This document shows positions 47,845 to 56,833 of a stretch of 64,000 nucleotides of DNA, piece by piece. Below the pieces are notes generated by a model. It did not search any database and was not told the DNA's origin. It saw only the letters and a list, made by a program, of their open reading frames with translations. A program made the translations under genes and the position numbers. Position 1 is the first letter of the stretch; every line of letters starts with the position of its first letter. The DNA comes from Melampsora larici-populina 98AG31 (lineage: Eukaryota; Basidiomycota; Pucciniomycetes; Pucciniales; Melampsoraceae). The stretch is from assembly GCF_000204055.1 (NCBI RefSeq), contig NW_006768795.1:859211-923210 (forward strand). The letters are read 5' to 3'.

Positions 47845-48666
47845 CTAAGTGTATTGATTTGCCCACCATCCCATTTGCACCCTATACTTTTGAATCCATA
47901 GAGGTATCTGGGAGTGTCTCAGTAAGCCCAATACTTGATGGTTGTGATGGTTGTAAACCTCAGGGAAAGGAACTAAGCGTGCACCAAATCCCAAGCTGAC
48001 AAAATGATCCCCATTGACAAAGGCTAAGATTATAGGGTCATTGCCGTTGGGTGCTGCTCGGTATGGGAAAAACGTGTAAGAATTGGCGTCGCAAGGATCA
48101 AAACATACTACTGGGCGCTTGTAAGCACCTGCGATGACATAGCCAAGGTATGGCATCCGCATCCAGAAGTCGCGAGTACATGTCGGTCCCTGGGGTTGAA
48201 GTCGAACCAGTAGATCGTCGATTACCTCGGTGGCGTGAGGTATAGTTTGCCGAGTCTTTCTCCGGGGCTTGTTACCGTTACTTGGTATCGCAATAAGTTC
48301 TTCATGGGCTTCCCTGTTGAAGGAGACCTCCTCGTGCAGTTGATGGCGCACTAGAGCATAACAGTTTGTGGTGTAAATCTTGAGAGATTCGGCGATGGCA
48401 TAGAAGCCACAATTTCCATAAGCCGGTGGATTGAATACGCTTTCAATATATGCGACGACAACTTTGGGTAACTGTTTCATGATCAAGTCGTCGGAGTGTT
48501 TCTTCACGACAGCAATGGAACCTGACGCGCCCGCAGATTGAGTTTCTTGGGGTGTCAGTTTTGCTGTTGAGTCGACATCATTCTTCGCATCATCGGGTGT
48601 GGAGTCTTTTTTTTTGAGTTGATGGTGATCCTGAATCATCAGGCATGGGAAACATGACCGCACCAA
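47845..48666 (-). CDS. OTU-type cysteine protease domain
   Basis: Frame ending at 47845. An OTU-like ubiquitin/SUMO-cleaving protease fold is suggested by NPPAYGNCGFYAIAESL (catalytic Cys at about residue 86; the usual DGNC has Y for D) and AFVNGDHFVSLGFG (catalytic His), with WMRMPYLGYVIAGAYKRPVV between, as in fungal OTU proteins linked to MULEs. Whether the frame is a separate gene (Met at 48666) or the C-terminus of the fusion is open: the RTC4 frame runs into it through a run of nine A, and one base fewer would join them as STQKKDSTPDD. The product would be cytosolic or nuclear. OTU assignment good, linkage moderate. Confidence 0.75.
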   Translation of the reverse strand: MVRSCFPCLMIQDHHQLKKKDSTPDDAKNDVDSTAKLTPQETQSAGASGSIAVVKKHSDDLIMKQLPKVVVAYIESVFNPPAYGNCGFYAIAESLKIYTTNCYALVRHQLHEEVSFNREAHEELIAIPSNGNKPRRKTRQTIPHATEVIDDLLVRLQPQGPTCTRDFWMRMPYLGYVIAGAYKRPVVCFDPCDANSYTFFPYRAAPNGNDPIILAFVNGDHFVSLGFGARLVPFPEVYNHHNHQVLGLLRHSQIPLWIQKYRVQMGWWANQYT

Positions 48667-49384
48667 ATTCCCGACTGGCTTCTAAAGTAGCCTGGACATG
48701 TGGATCTGTTCGATCTAAGGACAAATCCTCCGCAATTAGACAGAGAGTAACCTCAGGTAGCAGGACTCGTCGTAGAAAGTAATCTGGAGTTAGAGGGGAT
48801 AATTTTGCCGAATCAAGATGATGCTGGGATGACGGATCTTGAATAAAGATCGCCTCAAGGGTCCTAATGATGATCGCGTACCCTGCATAACCGTAACTAA
48901 GGAAGCCAAGTACCGTGGATATGATCATATCAGTCCAAGCCAAGTACCGAAAAGAGAGAAAGCTCTATGCAACTTACTATCCTGGTTGCTCCACCTCAAA
49001 ATTGCCAATGCCAGGCGCCCTACAACTGCCTTTGCTCTTCTTTGTCGCGGCTCCCAAATATACAGATGGTTCACTCTGATTAACTATGTTGCTCAAAACT
49101 TCTGTGTGAGTATGAATACGCCTGTATGGGAACGAGATACAAGGTCACAGTCAGCTGCATGTAGAAAAAAAGGTCAGTTGATAGTACATACCCTTCCAAA
49201 GCATCAAAGTCAATGCTGTTTGGCCACCCTCTCGCGAGGCCAAGTGGAATAATATCGAGTTCGCATCGATGTAAATGACAAAAATCGCCAGTGTAGGTGA
49301 ACTGTTGTTTACAAAGATAGAAATGTAACATCAACACCATACACACCGAGTGTAACCGGTCAAGATAGTGGCAAAAAAACTTAC
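48610..49384 (-). pseudogene. RTC4-like domain exons of the MULE gene
   Basis: Short exons after CPFCEDPLPAQP read FTYTGDFCHLHRCELDIIPL, LARGWPNSIDFDALEG (49301-49192), later APGIGNFEVEQPG (about 49020-48990), YGYAGYAIIIRTLEAIFIQD and LTPDYFLRRVLLPEVTLCLI plus ASREFGAVMFP. This succession (CPxC-P-LP, C-x2-HR-E, GWPxxIDF, F-EKxQPGYxGxxG, LTPxxFxxxxLxPE, Y/FGxxMFP) is the pattern of the RTC4 C-terminal domain (restriction of telomere capping 4 family) as I know it from basidiomycete proteins. Splice joins are plausible GT-AG pairs but some phases are unresolved. Its job in a transposon is unknown. Confidence 0.72.
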
Positions 49385-51286
49385 CGGCAAAGACATGATG
49401 TTGGGGATTGCCAATAAAGTGGCCTTCATTTCGATGAGTTTGGTCGAAGGTTGAGCAGGAAGTGGATCTTCACAAAACGGACAGATATCTTTGTCTTCAT
49501 CAATTTCGCTTCCCTTGCTTGAGTCACTAGATACACTATCGTTTTCATGTACCAATCCTGACGGTGAGGGCAAATCAGATTCTGAATCTGAGTGATTATC
49601 TTCAATCATTTGAAAGTCAGCTTCAATTATTTCATCAAGTAAAGCTAAGTCTTCCAAAGCCAATGTGGACGTGGATGATTCGAATTTCACGCCTTTGCTA
49701 CCACCAGATCCTGAGGTTGAAGGGTTGCAAGGGATAGTGCGTATGTCTTGAGTTGTTTGCTGAGATGTTGATGGAGTAAGTCGGCGAGGGCAGGTGGTGA
49801 TTCGGTGGCTTGGTGACCTACAAAGACTACATTTGTTAACTCGAGTCTTTCTCATGCCTTCTGCAATTTCGTGGTCTGATTTCCATCTGCCTTGAGGTCC
49901 TTCTTGTGAGGCGGCAGGTAATTTGGAAGTGCTTGCACGGGGTCGACCACGAGTATCGGTCTTGACTTCAGCATTAGCTATGGGAACTAGCGAATACCGA
50001 TTGGTTTCCAAAAGCGCCATTTCTCCGAAAACCTTGCGGAGGACATGTTCAGGCATGTCCAAAAACCTATCAAATTGCGCACGAGCGGCTGAAACAAGAC
50101 CTTGGTGAGTTTTGGGAGCCTCTTCCATGATTAAATGCCACTGGAAATGAATGAGGTCGGGCGAAAGATAGTCGGTAGAGTCTCTAGCCGCGGCGATTTC
50201 ATGTGAACATGGGAGGCCCCATGAGCCTCGAAAAGTATGAGTACAAGCACGTTGGAGAGATTCAGGTAGTAAGTCGTATTGAGTTTTAATTTTCTTGAGT
50301 GCGAAGTGAGAAATTGTGCCGTGGAGATTTTTGAAAAAGTCAGGAATACCTTGCAGAGTTTTAGTCTTCTCTATGCCAACTAAAATAGAAATTTTGTTCA
50401 TCTGATGCTCTTCAAAGCGCTTGAAGGCTTGAAAGCACGTAAGAAAATCACTGTTTCGCCCGTCTATAAATTTCTTGGCTCGGTAATGGATGCCTTCGAC
50501 TCGAGAGGTGGAAGAATTGCCAAAGTGTGGCGATGAAGAAGTGAACAAAGTTACGAATTTTTCTGTACGGTGAAGCCAAGTGCTTTGAAGATCATCAAAC
50601 ACATCATGAGCTCTAGCGATCTTGGTAACAGCTTCAAGGTTGATGTCGTAGTCGGCAGGCGTTGTAGAGGCAACAAATACGTTCCAGAGCTTCATGAACT
50701 CTGTCCATTCAGGTTCACTAAATTTCAACTTGCAGTTTTTGGCTATGTTGATGTTGATATGCCATACACACAGGATGTGTGTAGCATCCGGAAAGACAGT
50801 CCCAATCGCGTTGAAGAGAGCCGGTTCAGCGTCCGTTGCAAACGTTTGGGGTAATTGGACGGCCAAAGAGTCATCTTCATCTTGAAAAACAACCTCCTTG
50901 AGTTGTTTCAAAGCCCATTCATACTCAGCTGTGACTTCGCTTTTCAGGAAACACATAGCAACTGTGAATGTTCGGTTAGTGTTGGTGGTACCTACAATAT
51001 GTAAGAGGGGAAGGTTGAATCGATTGGTTTTGTAGGTACAATCGAGGCTGAGTACGGTAGAAAAACGCCAAGCTAGTCGAATTGCATTTGGGCTGGCAAA
51101 AAAGAAGTTCTGGATGGTACCATTTGCCGATGTAAGAGTACGGTGGCCCCATTGGCTTTCAGTGATCAAGTCGAAGAGCCCTTGAATTGGAGTTCGACCA
51201 TTGAGCCAGTCGTCTCGAAGGCGTGACCTGGCGTTGTGGATATCTCGAACTAGTGGCTGAGAACCCGGCTCGACGTCAATCAGTTG
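49385..51286 (-). pseudogene. MULE transposase catalytic core with SWIM and CCHC fingers
   Basis: After the TGA the frame reads QLIDVEPGSQPLVRDIHN and continues through the MULE-type RNase-H-fold core: FSTVLSLDCTYKTNRFNLPL (first Asp), TFATDAEPALFNAIGTVFPD (second Asp), ILCVWHININIAKNC, then STSRVEGIHYRAKKFIDGRN (Glu). A SWIM-like zinc motif follows (CTHTFRGSWGLPCSHEIA, C-x11-C-x-H), then a basic linker, a CCHC knuckle CSLCRSPSHRITTCPR, an acidic Ser-rich stretch and CPFCEDPLPAQPSTKLIEMK, the start of the RTC4-like region. The catalytic acids are present. It catalyses cut-and-paste excision when intact. Confidence 0.88.
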
Positions 51287-51288
51287 TC

Positions 51289-52557
51289 AGATTTGATTAG
51301 CTCGACACCCAGCAGATGATAGAAGAGATATTTTGTCGATTGTTGCAGAGTTGAACCTTCGGTAAAGAGAGAGATTGTGGGGTTGGTTGAAAGGCGGATG
51401 ATTGTGGTGAAGTTTTGATCCTGACTTTCGATTTTGAGTCACAACCCATCTGTCAGTTCGGCGACTGTAGTTGAGAGACAATTCGAAGATACAGCCGGTC
51501 TTCTTTGTTGAGCTTGACCGTTTCTCTGCCACCGATTTAGCTGCTGATTTAGTTTTGAAACCAACACTACACCAAATGTAATCTTTACCCGGCGGTAAAG
51601 AAAACTACTGACATAGAAAAGTCCTGAGGCAACAGGAAGAGAGCTAAAAATCTGAAAAAATATGCACCTTGTTCCTAGATGTTGGGGCGTCATGATGAGT
51701 ATTTTTTTGTATTTTACACGCAGATATTGGTTTATGTACTAACAATAAACACTGAAAATGATCAAAAGCTCACATGTAACAATACCTGAAATTTGGGTCA
51801 TGAGTATGAAGACAATATTTTGTGGTCTAAAAACTTCAATAACTTTTGCAATTCTGCTCCAAATAACTCGATTTTTGGTTCATTCAAAAGCTGAACTATT
51901 CTCCTTCACACTTCATAATGTTAGTAAGGTGCTATCTAGTCATGTAAACACTCTACATATGTTCAAACAGTTCTGCATGAATAGCTCTGTAGGATCTTTT
52001 TTAGACCAGCTACAGATGTGATGTCTCAATGAAAAATGTAGAGGAAAGGCTCCCCTTTTTAATGCACTTCAAATCGAGTGATTTGATTCAGAACTGCAAA
52101 AGTTATTGATGTTTGAAGATTCCAAAATCCTGTCTTCAAAGTCAAGGGCCAAATTTCAGGTATTGTTACAGGTGGGTTTTTGATGATTCTCAGCCTTTAT
52201 TGTTAGTACATTAACCAATATCTGTGTGTAAAATACAAAAAAGTACTCGTCATGACGCCCCAACATCTAGGAACAAGGTGCATATTTTTTCAGATTTTTA
52301 GCTCTCTTCCTGTTGCCTCAGGACTTTTCTATGTCAGTAGTTTTCTTTACCGCCCGGTAAAGATGACATTTTGTGTAGTGCAAGTGTACATGCCAAGTAA
52401 ACTCGAATGGTTTGACGGTTCTTTGTCTTGTGACTCTTGATAGCCAAGCCATAACCTTGGTAGCGAGCTACAGCATTCATATACTTCAATCCATTTTCCA
52501 TCTCAACGAACTCCTTTCCGATGATTGGTGTTTTCATCGTACAAATAGGGATGGCAC
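51289..52557 (-). pseudogene. FAR1-type DNA-binding domain split by a MITE
   Basis: Upstream half (52557-52384): EFVEMENGLKYMNAVARYQG then GYGLAIKSHKTKNRQTIRVY and LACTL. Downstream half (51561-51290): GFKTKSAAKSVAEKRSSSTK, KTGCIFELSLNY, DRWVVTQNRKSGSKLHHNHP. Joined across the insert this is a FAR1/WRKY-GCM1-like fold with C...C...HxH zinc ligands, which in MULEs binds the terminal inverted repeats. Removing 51565-52380 plus one CAA restores LACTLGFKTK with no frame change. A TGA follows at 51287. Confidence 0.85.
51565..52380. mobile_element. CACTA-like palindromic MITE inside the MULE gene
   Basis: 816 bp, starting CACTACACCAAATG and ending CATTTTGTGTAGTG, flanked by the 3-bp duplication CAA (51562-51564 and 52381-52383). 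TIRs opening with CACTA plus a 3-bp duplication are the signature of the CACTA (En/Spm) superfamily. The arms are inverted copies for about 310 bp (near-perfect in the outer 150 bp, weaker inward) around a spacer of about 195 bp, so the whole element can fold back. No coding capacity. The target was coding sequence of the FAR1 domain. Confidence 0.92.
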
Positions 52558-52651
52558 CTGAAATCAATCGAGATATCGAGTGAAAAGATGGAACATTTCA
52601 TTAGTCAAAGAAAGGACAGACTTCCTAAGATGAGCCTATATTAGTACATAC

Positions 52652-53669
52652 CAATGGCGGGCCAATCGGCGTCGCGTTCATTTGGATCAATGGCATCATT
52701 GGCTATGACCGGCTCGAAATTACCTCCGGCCATAATCACATCCTCAACGAGATCACCTCCTGCCATGATCACATCCTGAGTTTGATTTCCTACGGGGTTA
52801 CTAACAGTTGCAGATGAAGTTGTTCCTACTAAATTAACGGTAGTGAATGAGCTAGAAGTTACACTTGCGGGGATTGCGTTTAAAGGATTTGTTGCTAAAA
52901 CTTGAGCTGGAACGAGTGGAATGGCGTTTGGAGGATTTGTTGCTAAAACTTGAGCTGTGTCGAGTTGATTATGTGGCTGGGGGTGCTGCGGTAGTTGGAA
53001 AGGAGGATTAAAGGGAATCGGATTACCAGAGTGTCCATAACCCGATGATTGATTGTAAGGTGCTTGTTGCCAATGAGGTCGCATTGTCGATTGGCCAGAT
53101 AGGTCACAGTTTGGAACATAAGATTGTTGTCGATGATACTGTTGGCCTGATTGGTCAGACAACGGAACATAAGATTGGGATTGATGATAATGTTGGCCGG
53201 AGTTATCAGAAGTTGGAACATATTGTTGAGGTTGATGTTGTTGATATGGTTGTTGGAAATTAGAGTGGGGAGAAGGATGATGAGGATTCATTGTTGTACC
53301 ATGATTATGCCAAGTAGGAGGCATTGTCGGTGGCGCTGGAAGTGGATAGGTAGTAACATAAGATTGCAGTTGAATTGGTTGAGGAGGTTGATGAACAAAG
53401 TGCTGATGAAATGTATCAGCGGGGGGATGTGGTTGTGTGAATTGATGATGAACCTCAGAGTGAGGTTGAGTATTAGGCGGATATGGGTGGTGTTGACTTT
53501 GGGGGGGATGATGATGAACCTCGGATGGAGGTTGAGGATGGTGATTAGGCGGATAGGGGTGGTGTTGAATCTGGGGAGGGGGGTGAAGATGCATCCCTTC
53601 CAAGGGCATGGGAATCAGATGCGGGGTTATGGTTTCCAAGGGTGTGTGAATCGGATGTGGGGTGGACAT
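52652..53669 (-). CDS. Pro/His/Gln-rich N-terminal exon of the MULE gene
   Basis: 339 codons, starting MSTPHPIHTPLETITPHLIP. Dominated by P, H, Q, Y and S with many HHPYPPN and SYVPxSDxSGQ-like repeats (QSYVPLSDQSGQQYHRQQSY). The end contains duplicated AQVLATNPxNAIP and EDVIMAGG units, then DADWPAIG at a splice donor. The region is predicted disordered. It is in phase with the FAR1 exon, so it is probably an N-terminal extension of the transposase rather than a separate gene; a separate gene is possible because a stop follows if the intron is retained. Confidence 0.7.
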
Positions 53670-54101
53670 CGTACTGTATTGTCACGGTTGTCTGGAACTA
53701 AGTCTGTAAGGTTTGGTTACAATTGATTTGCTGTGGGGTGATGAAGTATGTGGATAGAAGGATGAAGAAAACAAACGTGTAAGACAGAGAAGGAAGGGAC
53801 TTATAAGGATGGTGTCCAACAGGTACACGGGTCTTTCGAGGCGCACAATTAATGATGAGCCCCTTTTCCGCTTTTGGAGGGGGCATCATAGAGTTTATCG
53901 CCCTTTTGGTTAAAGTAGGGCTCAAGACATGGGAAAGGGGCTCAAGTGTGAGGACGTGCTTACGTAAGGCGCCCTTAAAGCGCCCTCGAGGTCCGACTCA
54001 CCAAAAGTTTGGCAGAGTGTACTCGGGTTGTCTCGGGTATCTCGGGTAATGCCCCAAAACAAGGGGGCTCCGGGTATCCGCGAAAGGGGCGGAAAATAGT
54101 G

Positions 54102-54787
54102 GGATCCTTGAATATACAAATTTACAAAAAAGAACTTAGCAAACAAATCTTTACTTCAATCTTGTTATATCTGATGCAGCTTGATTTTAATTGCAAATGA
54201 ATCACAATCTCTCTCTATCTTGCAAATCTTTTAGGCAATGATCATGGAGGAAGTTTGAAGGATCAAAGACCGACAACTCCACACTGGAAGCAGAATGAAC
54301 ATAACAAATTATTGTTTAAATTCAAAGGTTTAATCAAATTGATTATAGTGAGGTGAATAAAAAACAAGACACGTTCCAGAAAGAACAGAGCTGAACAACT
54401 AACTGAGATGAATAAAAACAGTGGTTACGTTCTTTCTAGCAACTCAAATTAAAAAAAGAAGAGATGAATAAAAAAAAGACCCAATCTAGAAAGAACACAG
54501 CTGAACAAGTGAAAGTTGGTTGTTCGTTATTAACACATCACATCCTAAGATGCATAAAAACATCTCACGTTCTTTCTAGAATGGCCAACTGAAAGTAATA
54601 AATTTTTAGGTTTTTTAAAAAGAGATTAATCTAAAATTTGACACGTTCTAGAAAGAACCGAGCTGAACCACAGAAAGCAGGAGAATTTTTTCTAAAAATA
54701 CAGTTGACTTCAATATGAATGACACGTTCTACCAAGAATAGAGCTGAACTACTTACTGAAAGTCGGCAAAAACAAAATTTTTAATGA
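54102..54787. repeat. Spaced ACGTTCTAGAAAGAAC repeats downstream of Tc1 copy 3
   Basis: Between about 54371 and 54750 the unit ACACGTTCTAGAAAGAACAGAG followed by CTGAAC occurs in variant forms at about 54371, 54482, 54641 and 54722, and inverted as ACGTTCTTTCTAG at about 54428 and 54568. Spacing is 55-90 bp. Several contain the palindrome TTCTAGAA. They may be subterminal binding sites of the Tc1 element or a separate minisatellite. Confidence 0.75.
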
Positions 54788-55909
54788 TTAGAGATAGCCG
54801 CAGCCTCGAAAGAGGCTCTCGCAGAGGGAAGGTGTGAGAACTTCCATAGCCGTTATGAAAATAGCAGCCATTTCTTTGTCTAAGGTCATGGCTCCTTGAA
54901 GGGCTTGAGATCTTCTTAAACGTGCCTTAAGAACGGAAAACCCTTTTTCGATAGGGTTGAAGTCTGGGCTGTAAGTTGGCAGATACAACAGTCGCACCCC
55001 ACAAGCCTCACAGAGCTCTGCCACCCTACCCCCGTGGTGGATAGGGGCATTATCCATGACCAATACGGAATTCCTGGCCGGCCAAGCGTTCATGGCCGGT
55101 AACTGTTCAAAAAAACAATATCAGACTATATGAAGTAAAGTATATAATGTATAATAAACGAAAACACTTACTACATCGTGCTCCAAGTATGATTCAAAGT
55201 CAATACGTGAATAACCGCCCATCTGAATCTTACAAGCGATGATTCCATCCATGGATATCGCTGGTAAGACCGACCATCGAACCGCCGCAGTGGGCCTCTC
55301 CAGCCGGACAGACCGTTCGCCAACTGGCGCTCGGGCGTAATCCCGATATAATCGGCGCTTGGTGATGGCGCTTTCATCTGGTGAAGGTGGAAAGCGCGAA
55401 TGTGTCAGAGCAAGTATGTGCAAGAAGAACAAATAAAATAACACACCTGTAAACACTAAACATCGCGGGTCAATCCCATGAACAGAAGCAATATAGGCTC
55501 CTCGAGCAACCATGGATTGGTTGGGGTGCACTGTGCGAGCCTTCTTTCGGGTCCACTTCAGTCGTTTTCGCAGCTCATTCGAGAGAGTCATTGTGGACAC
55601 TTCAATGTCAAATCGATCTTGAAGTTTCTTTTGTAATTCATCTAGATAGAGAGTTGGATCTAGTCGGAGCGATTCCAGAATAAACTCCTGCTCAGCACGA
55701 GCTAGATATATAGGAGCACCTCGTGTCATATAATCCGCAGGGTTGGTGACCACTGCACGAGTTCTCTGGTAGAGATCGAACCACCGCCAAACCGAAGTCA
55801 GCGATATTCCCACACCCAGGGTTGTGATGATTTTGCGATATGAAATTCCACGAAGTGCCATCCGGACCACTACAAATTTGATATCAGCGCTGTACAGGTT
55901 AGTTGGCAT
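54788..55909 (-). CDS. Tc1/mariner-type transposase, copy 3, intact
   Basis: Exons 55909-55447, 55377-55172 and 55102-54788 (463 + 206 + 315 nt), exactly the exon sizes of copy 1; 327 aa. Start MPTNLYSADIKFVVVRMALR. Helix-turn-helix segments KIITTLGVGISLTSVWRWF, then KKARTVHPNQSMVARGAYI. Catalytic triad TDESA, MDNAPIHHG and PIEKGFS, DD34E. It ends in SLFRGCGYL, as copies 1 and 2 end in LFRGASYL and LFKGSGYL. No stop, shift or insert. The protein clearly differs from copy 1 throughout, so the copies are separate lineages rather than recent duplicates. Terminal repeats not identified. Confidence 0.92.
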
Positions 55910-56209
55910 CTAGAACAAAGAAAACAAAACATCAAGATATCAAGAAGCCGTGTCAGTCATGAGAATTTGATGCCAGCCATGATTCCAAACTTGTTCTGTG
56001 CCCATAGAATGGGGAAAAGGCTTGCATCAGAGACTACGGGTGTGTATCGTCCCACATTTGGAATCCACACCCAGTTATCTCTAATTGCTTTCTTTTCCCC
56101 AGTCTACCAGCAACCAGAAGAAATTCAGACATCACAAAAGGGTGAAGTGGGAAAGGGATGGGAAGGATGTCTTGAAAGGACGTACCTTGATGTTTTCGAA
56201 CAAATGATG

Positions 56210-56425
56210 ATATCAATTCGAAAGATGTCAATCAGGATTGATAAAATAGAATTGATTTGAAAGGTGGAAACAAATCGATAAGATAGTTTTGAATTGAAAG
56301 GTGGAATTGATTTGATAAGATCGAATCAATTTGAAAAGTGGAATTGAATGAAAAGATAGAATCAATTTGAAAGGTGGAACCAAATTGAAAGAAAGGTGGA
56401 ATCAAATTGATCAAGCTATTGAAGG
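56210..56425. repeat. Minisatellite of TTGAAAGGTGGAA units
   Basis: About six imperfect units of 30-35 bp built from GATARAATHRAATTRATTTG and AAAGGTGGAA. No gene. The flanking 55910-56728 stretch holds nothing else I can support. Confidence 0.75.
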
Positions 56426-56728
56426 AATTGGATCCAACGATGGAATGCAGTGGTTTCGAACCTATTTAGGGGCGAAGTTGGTCGTGAATTAGAGAGAGTC
56501 AAGATTGAAATGTAAGAAGGGCAACTCACCGGATCAAATTTAGAGAATAGAGCCGGATGAAGGGGGAGATTGGTCAAGAGAGAGAGGAAAGGGTGATTCA
56601 GACCGAGTGAGTGAGATATTGAAGTCGATGGAAGGAACCGGGAGCCCTTCCATAAGCTGTCTATGGTGATTCGATTGACATATTGACACATATAGCGGCT
56701 CCAGCTACAAGACAGGGGAGAGACAACT

Positions 56729-56830
56729 TTTACAGGTCTCTCAGGGTCATCCTGTGGTTTTGTCCGTTTTGTAGTTAAAACCCTGTGCAACAAAATATGG
56801 GAAATTTACCGATAATTTTTTTAGCAGCTG
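56729..56830 (-). repeat. 102-bp dispersed repeat R1, right copy (inverted)
   Basis: Reverse complement of 33841-33942 with one mismatch. Its end abuts the TAA target duplication of the MITE at 56834, so the MITE landed exactly at the edge of this repeat. Confidence 0.93.
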
Positions 56831-56833
56831 TAA

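Larger units (their letters stand above)
47845..53669 (-). pseudogene. MULE transposase fused to RTC4-like and OTU domains, disrupted
   Basis: One minus-strand gene in several exons. Exon 1 (53669-52652) splices in phase (GTATGT...TTTCAG) to exon 2 (52557-49385), which carries FAR1, MULE core, SWIM, CCHC and CPFC parts. Further exons between 49301 and 48600 encode an RTC4-like domain, and the frame to 47845 encodes an OTU domain. Three lesions are visible: a CACTA-like MITE inside the FAR1 domain (51565-52380), an in-frame TGA at 51287-51289 in RANQI-stop-QLIDVEP where CGA is likely ancestral, and a frame change at a run of nine A (48609-48617) between RTC4 and OTU. The gene is therefore a recently disabled autonomous copy, unless the frame change is a sequencing error and translation reinitiates. 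Parts are described separately. Confidence 0.85.
47253..54101 (-). mobile_element. MULE (Mutator-like) transposon with transposase-RTC4-OTU gene
   Basis: The ends at 47253 and 54101 are imperfect inverted repeats of about 45 bp: left CACTATTTTCCGCCCCCTCG, right (reverse complement) CACTATTTTCCGCCCCTTTC, and both continue with CGGAGCCCCC. A 9-bp target duplication typical of MULEs is not convincing: only GGAT is shared at the flanks. Between the ends one minus-strand gene fills most of the space. The left end carries GGGGCTCCCACTTTGAGATA-like tandem units (47330-47395). The element is 6849 bp including an 816-bp MITE. Confidence 0.87.

Noticed and set aside
52252..52440. Frames starting MTPQHLGTRCIFFQIF on both strands, repeated at 51693 and 52252
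   Set aside because: They lie in the inverted arms of the CACTA-like MITE and appear twice only because of the palindrome.
53151..53726. 191-codon plus-strand frame
   Set aside because: It is the antisense of the Pro/His/Gln-rich MULE exon; its Arg/Trp/Met-rich content is explained by the repeats on the other strand.
53943..54110. Perfect 9-bp target duplication for the MULE
   Set aside because: The flanks share only GGAT in comparable position, so I report the TIRs but do not claim a duplication.
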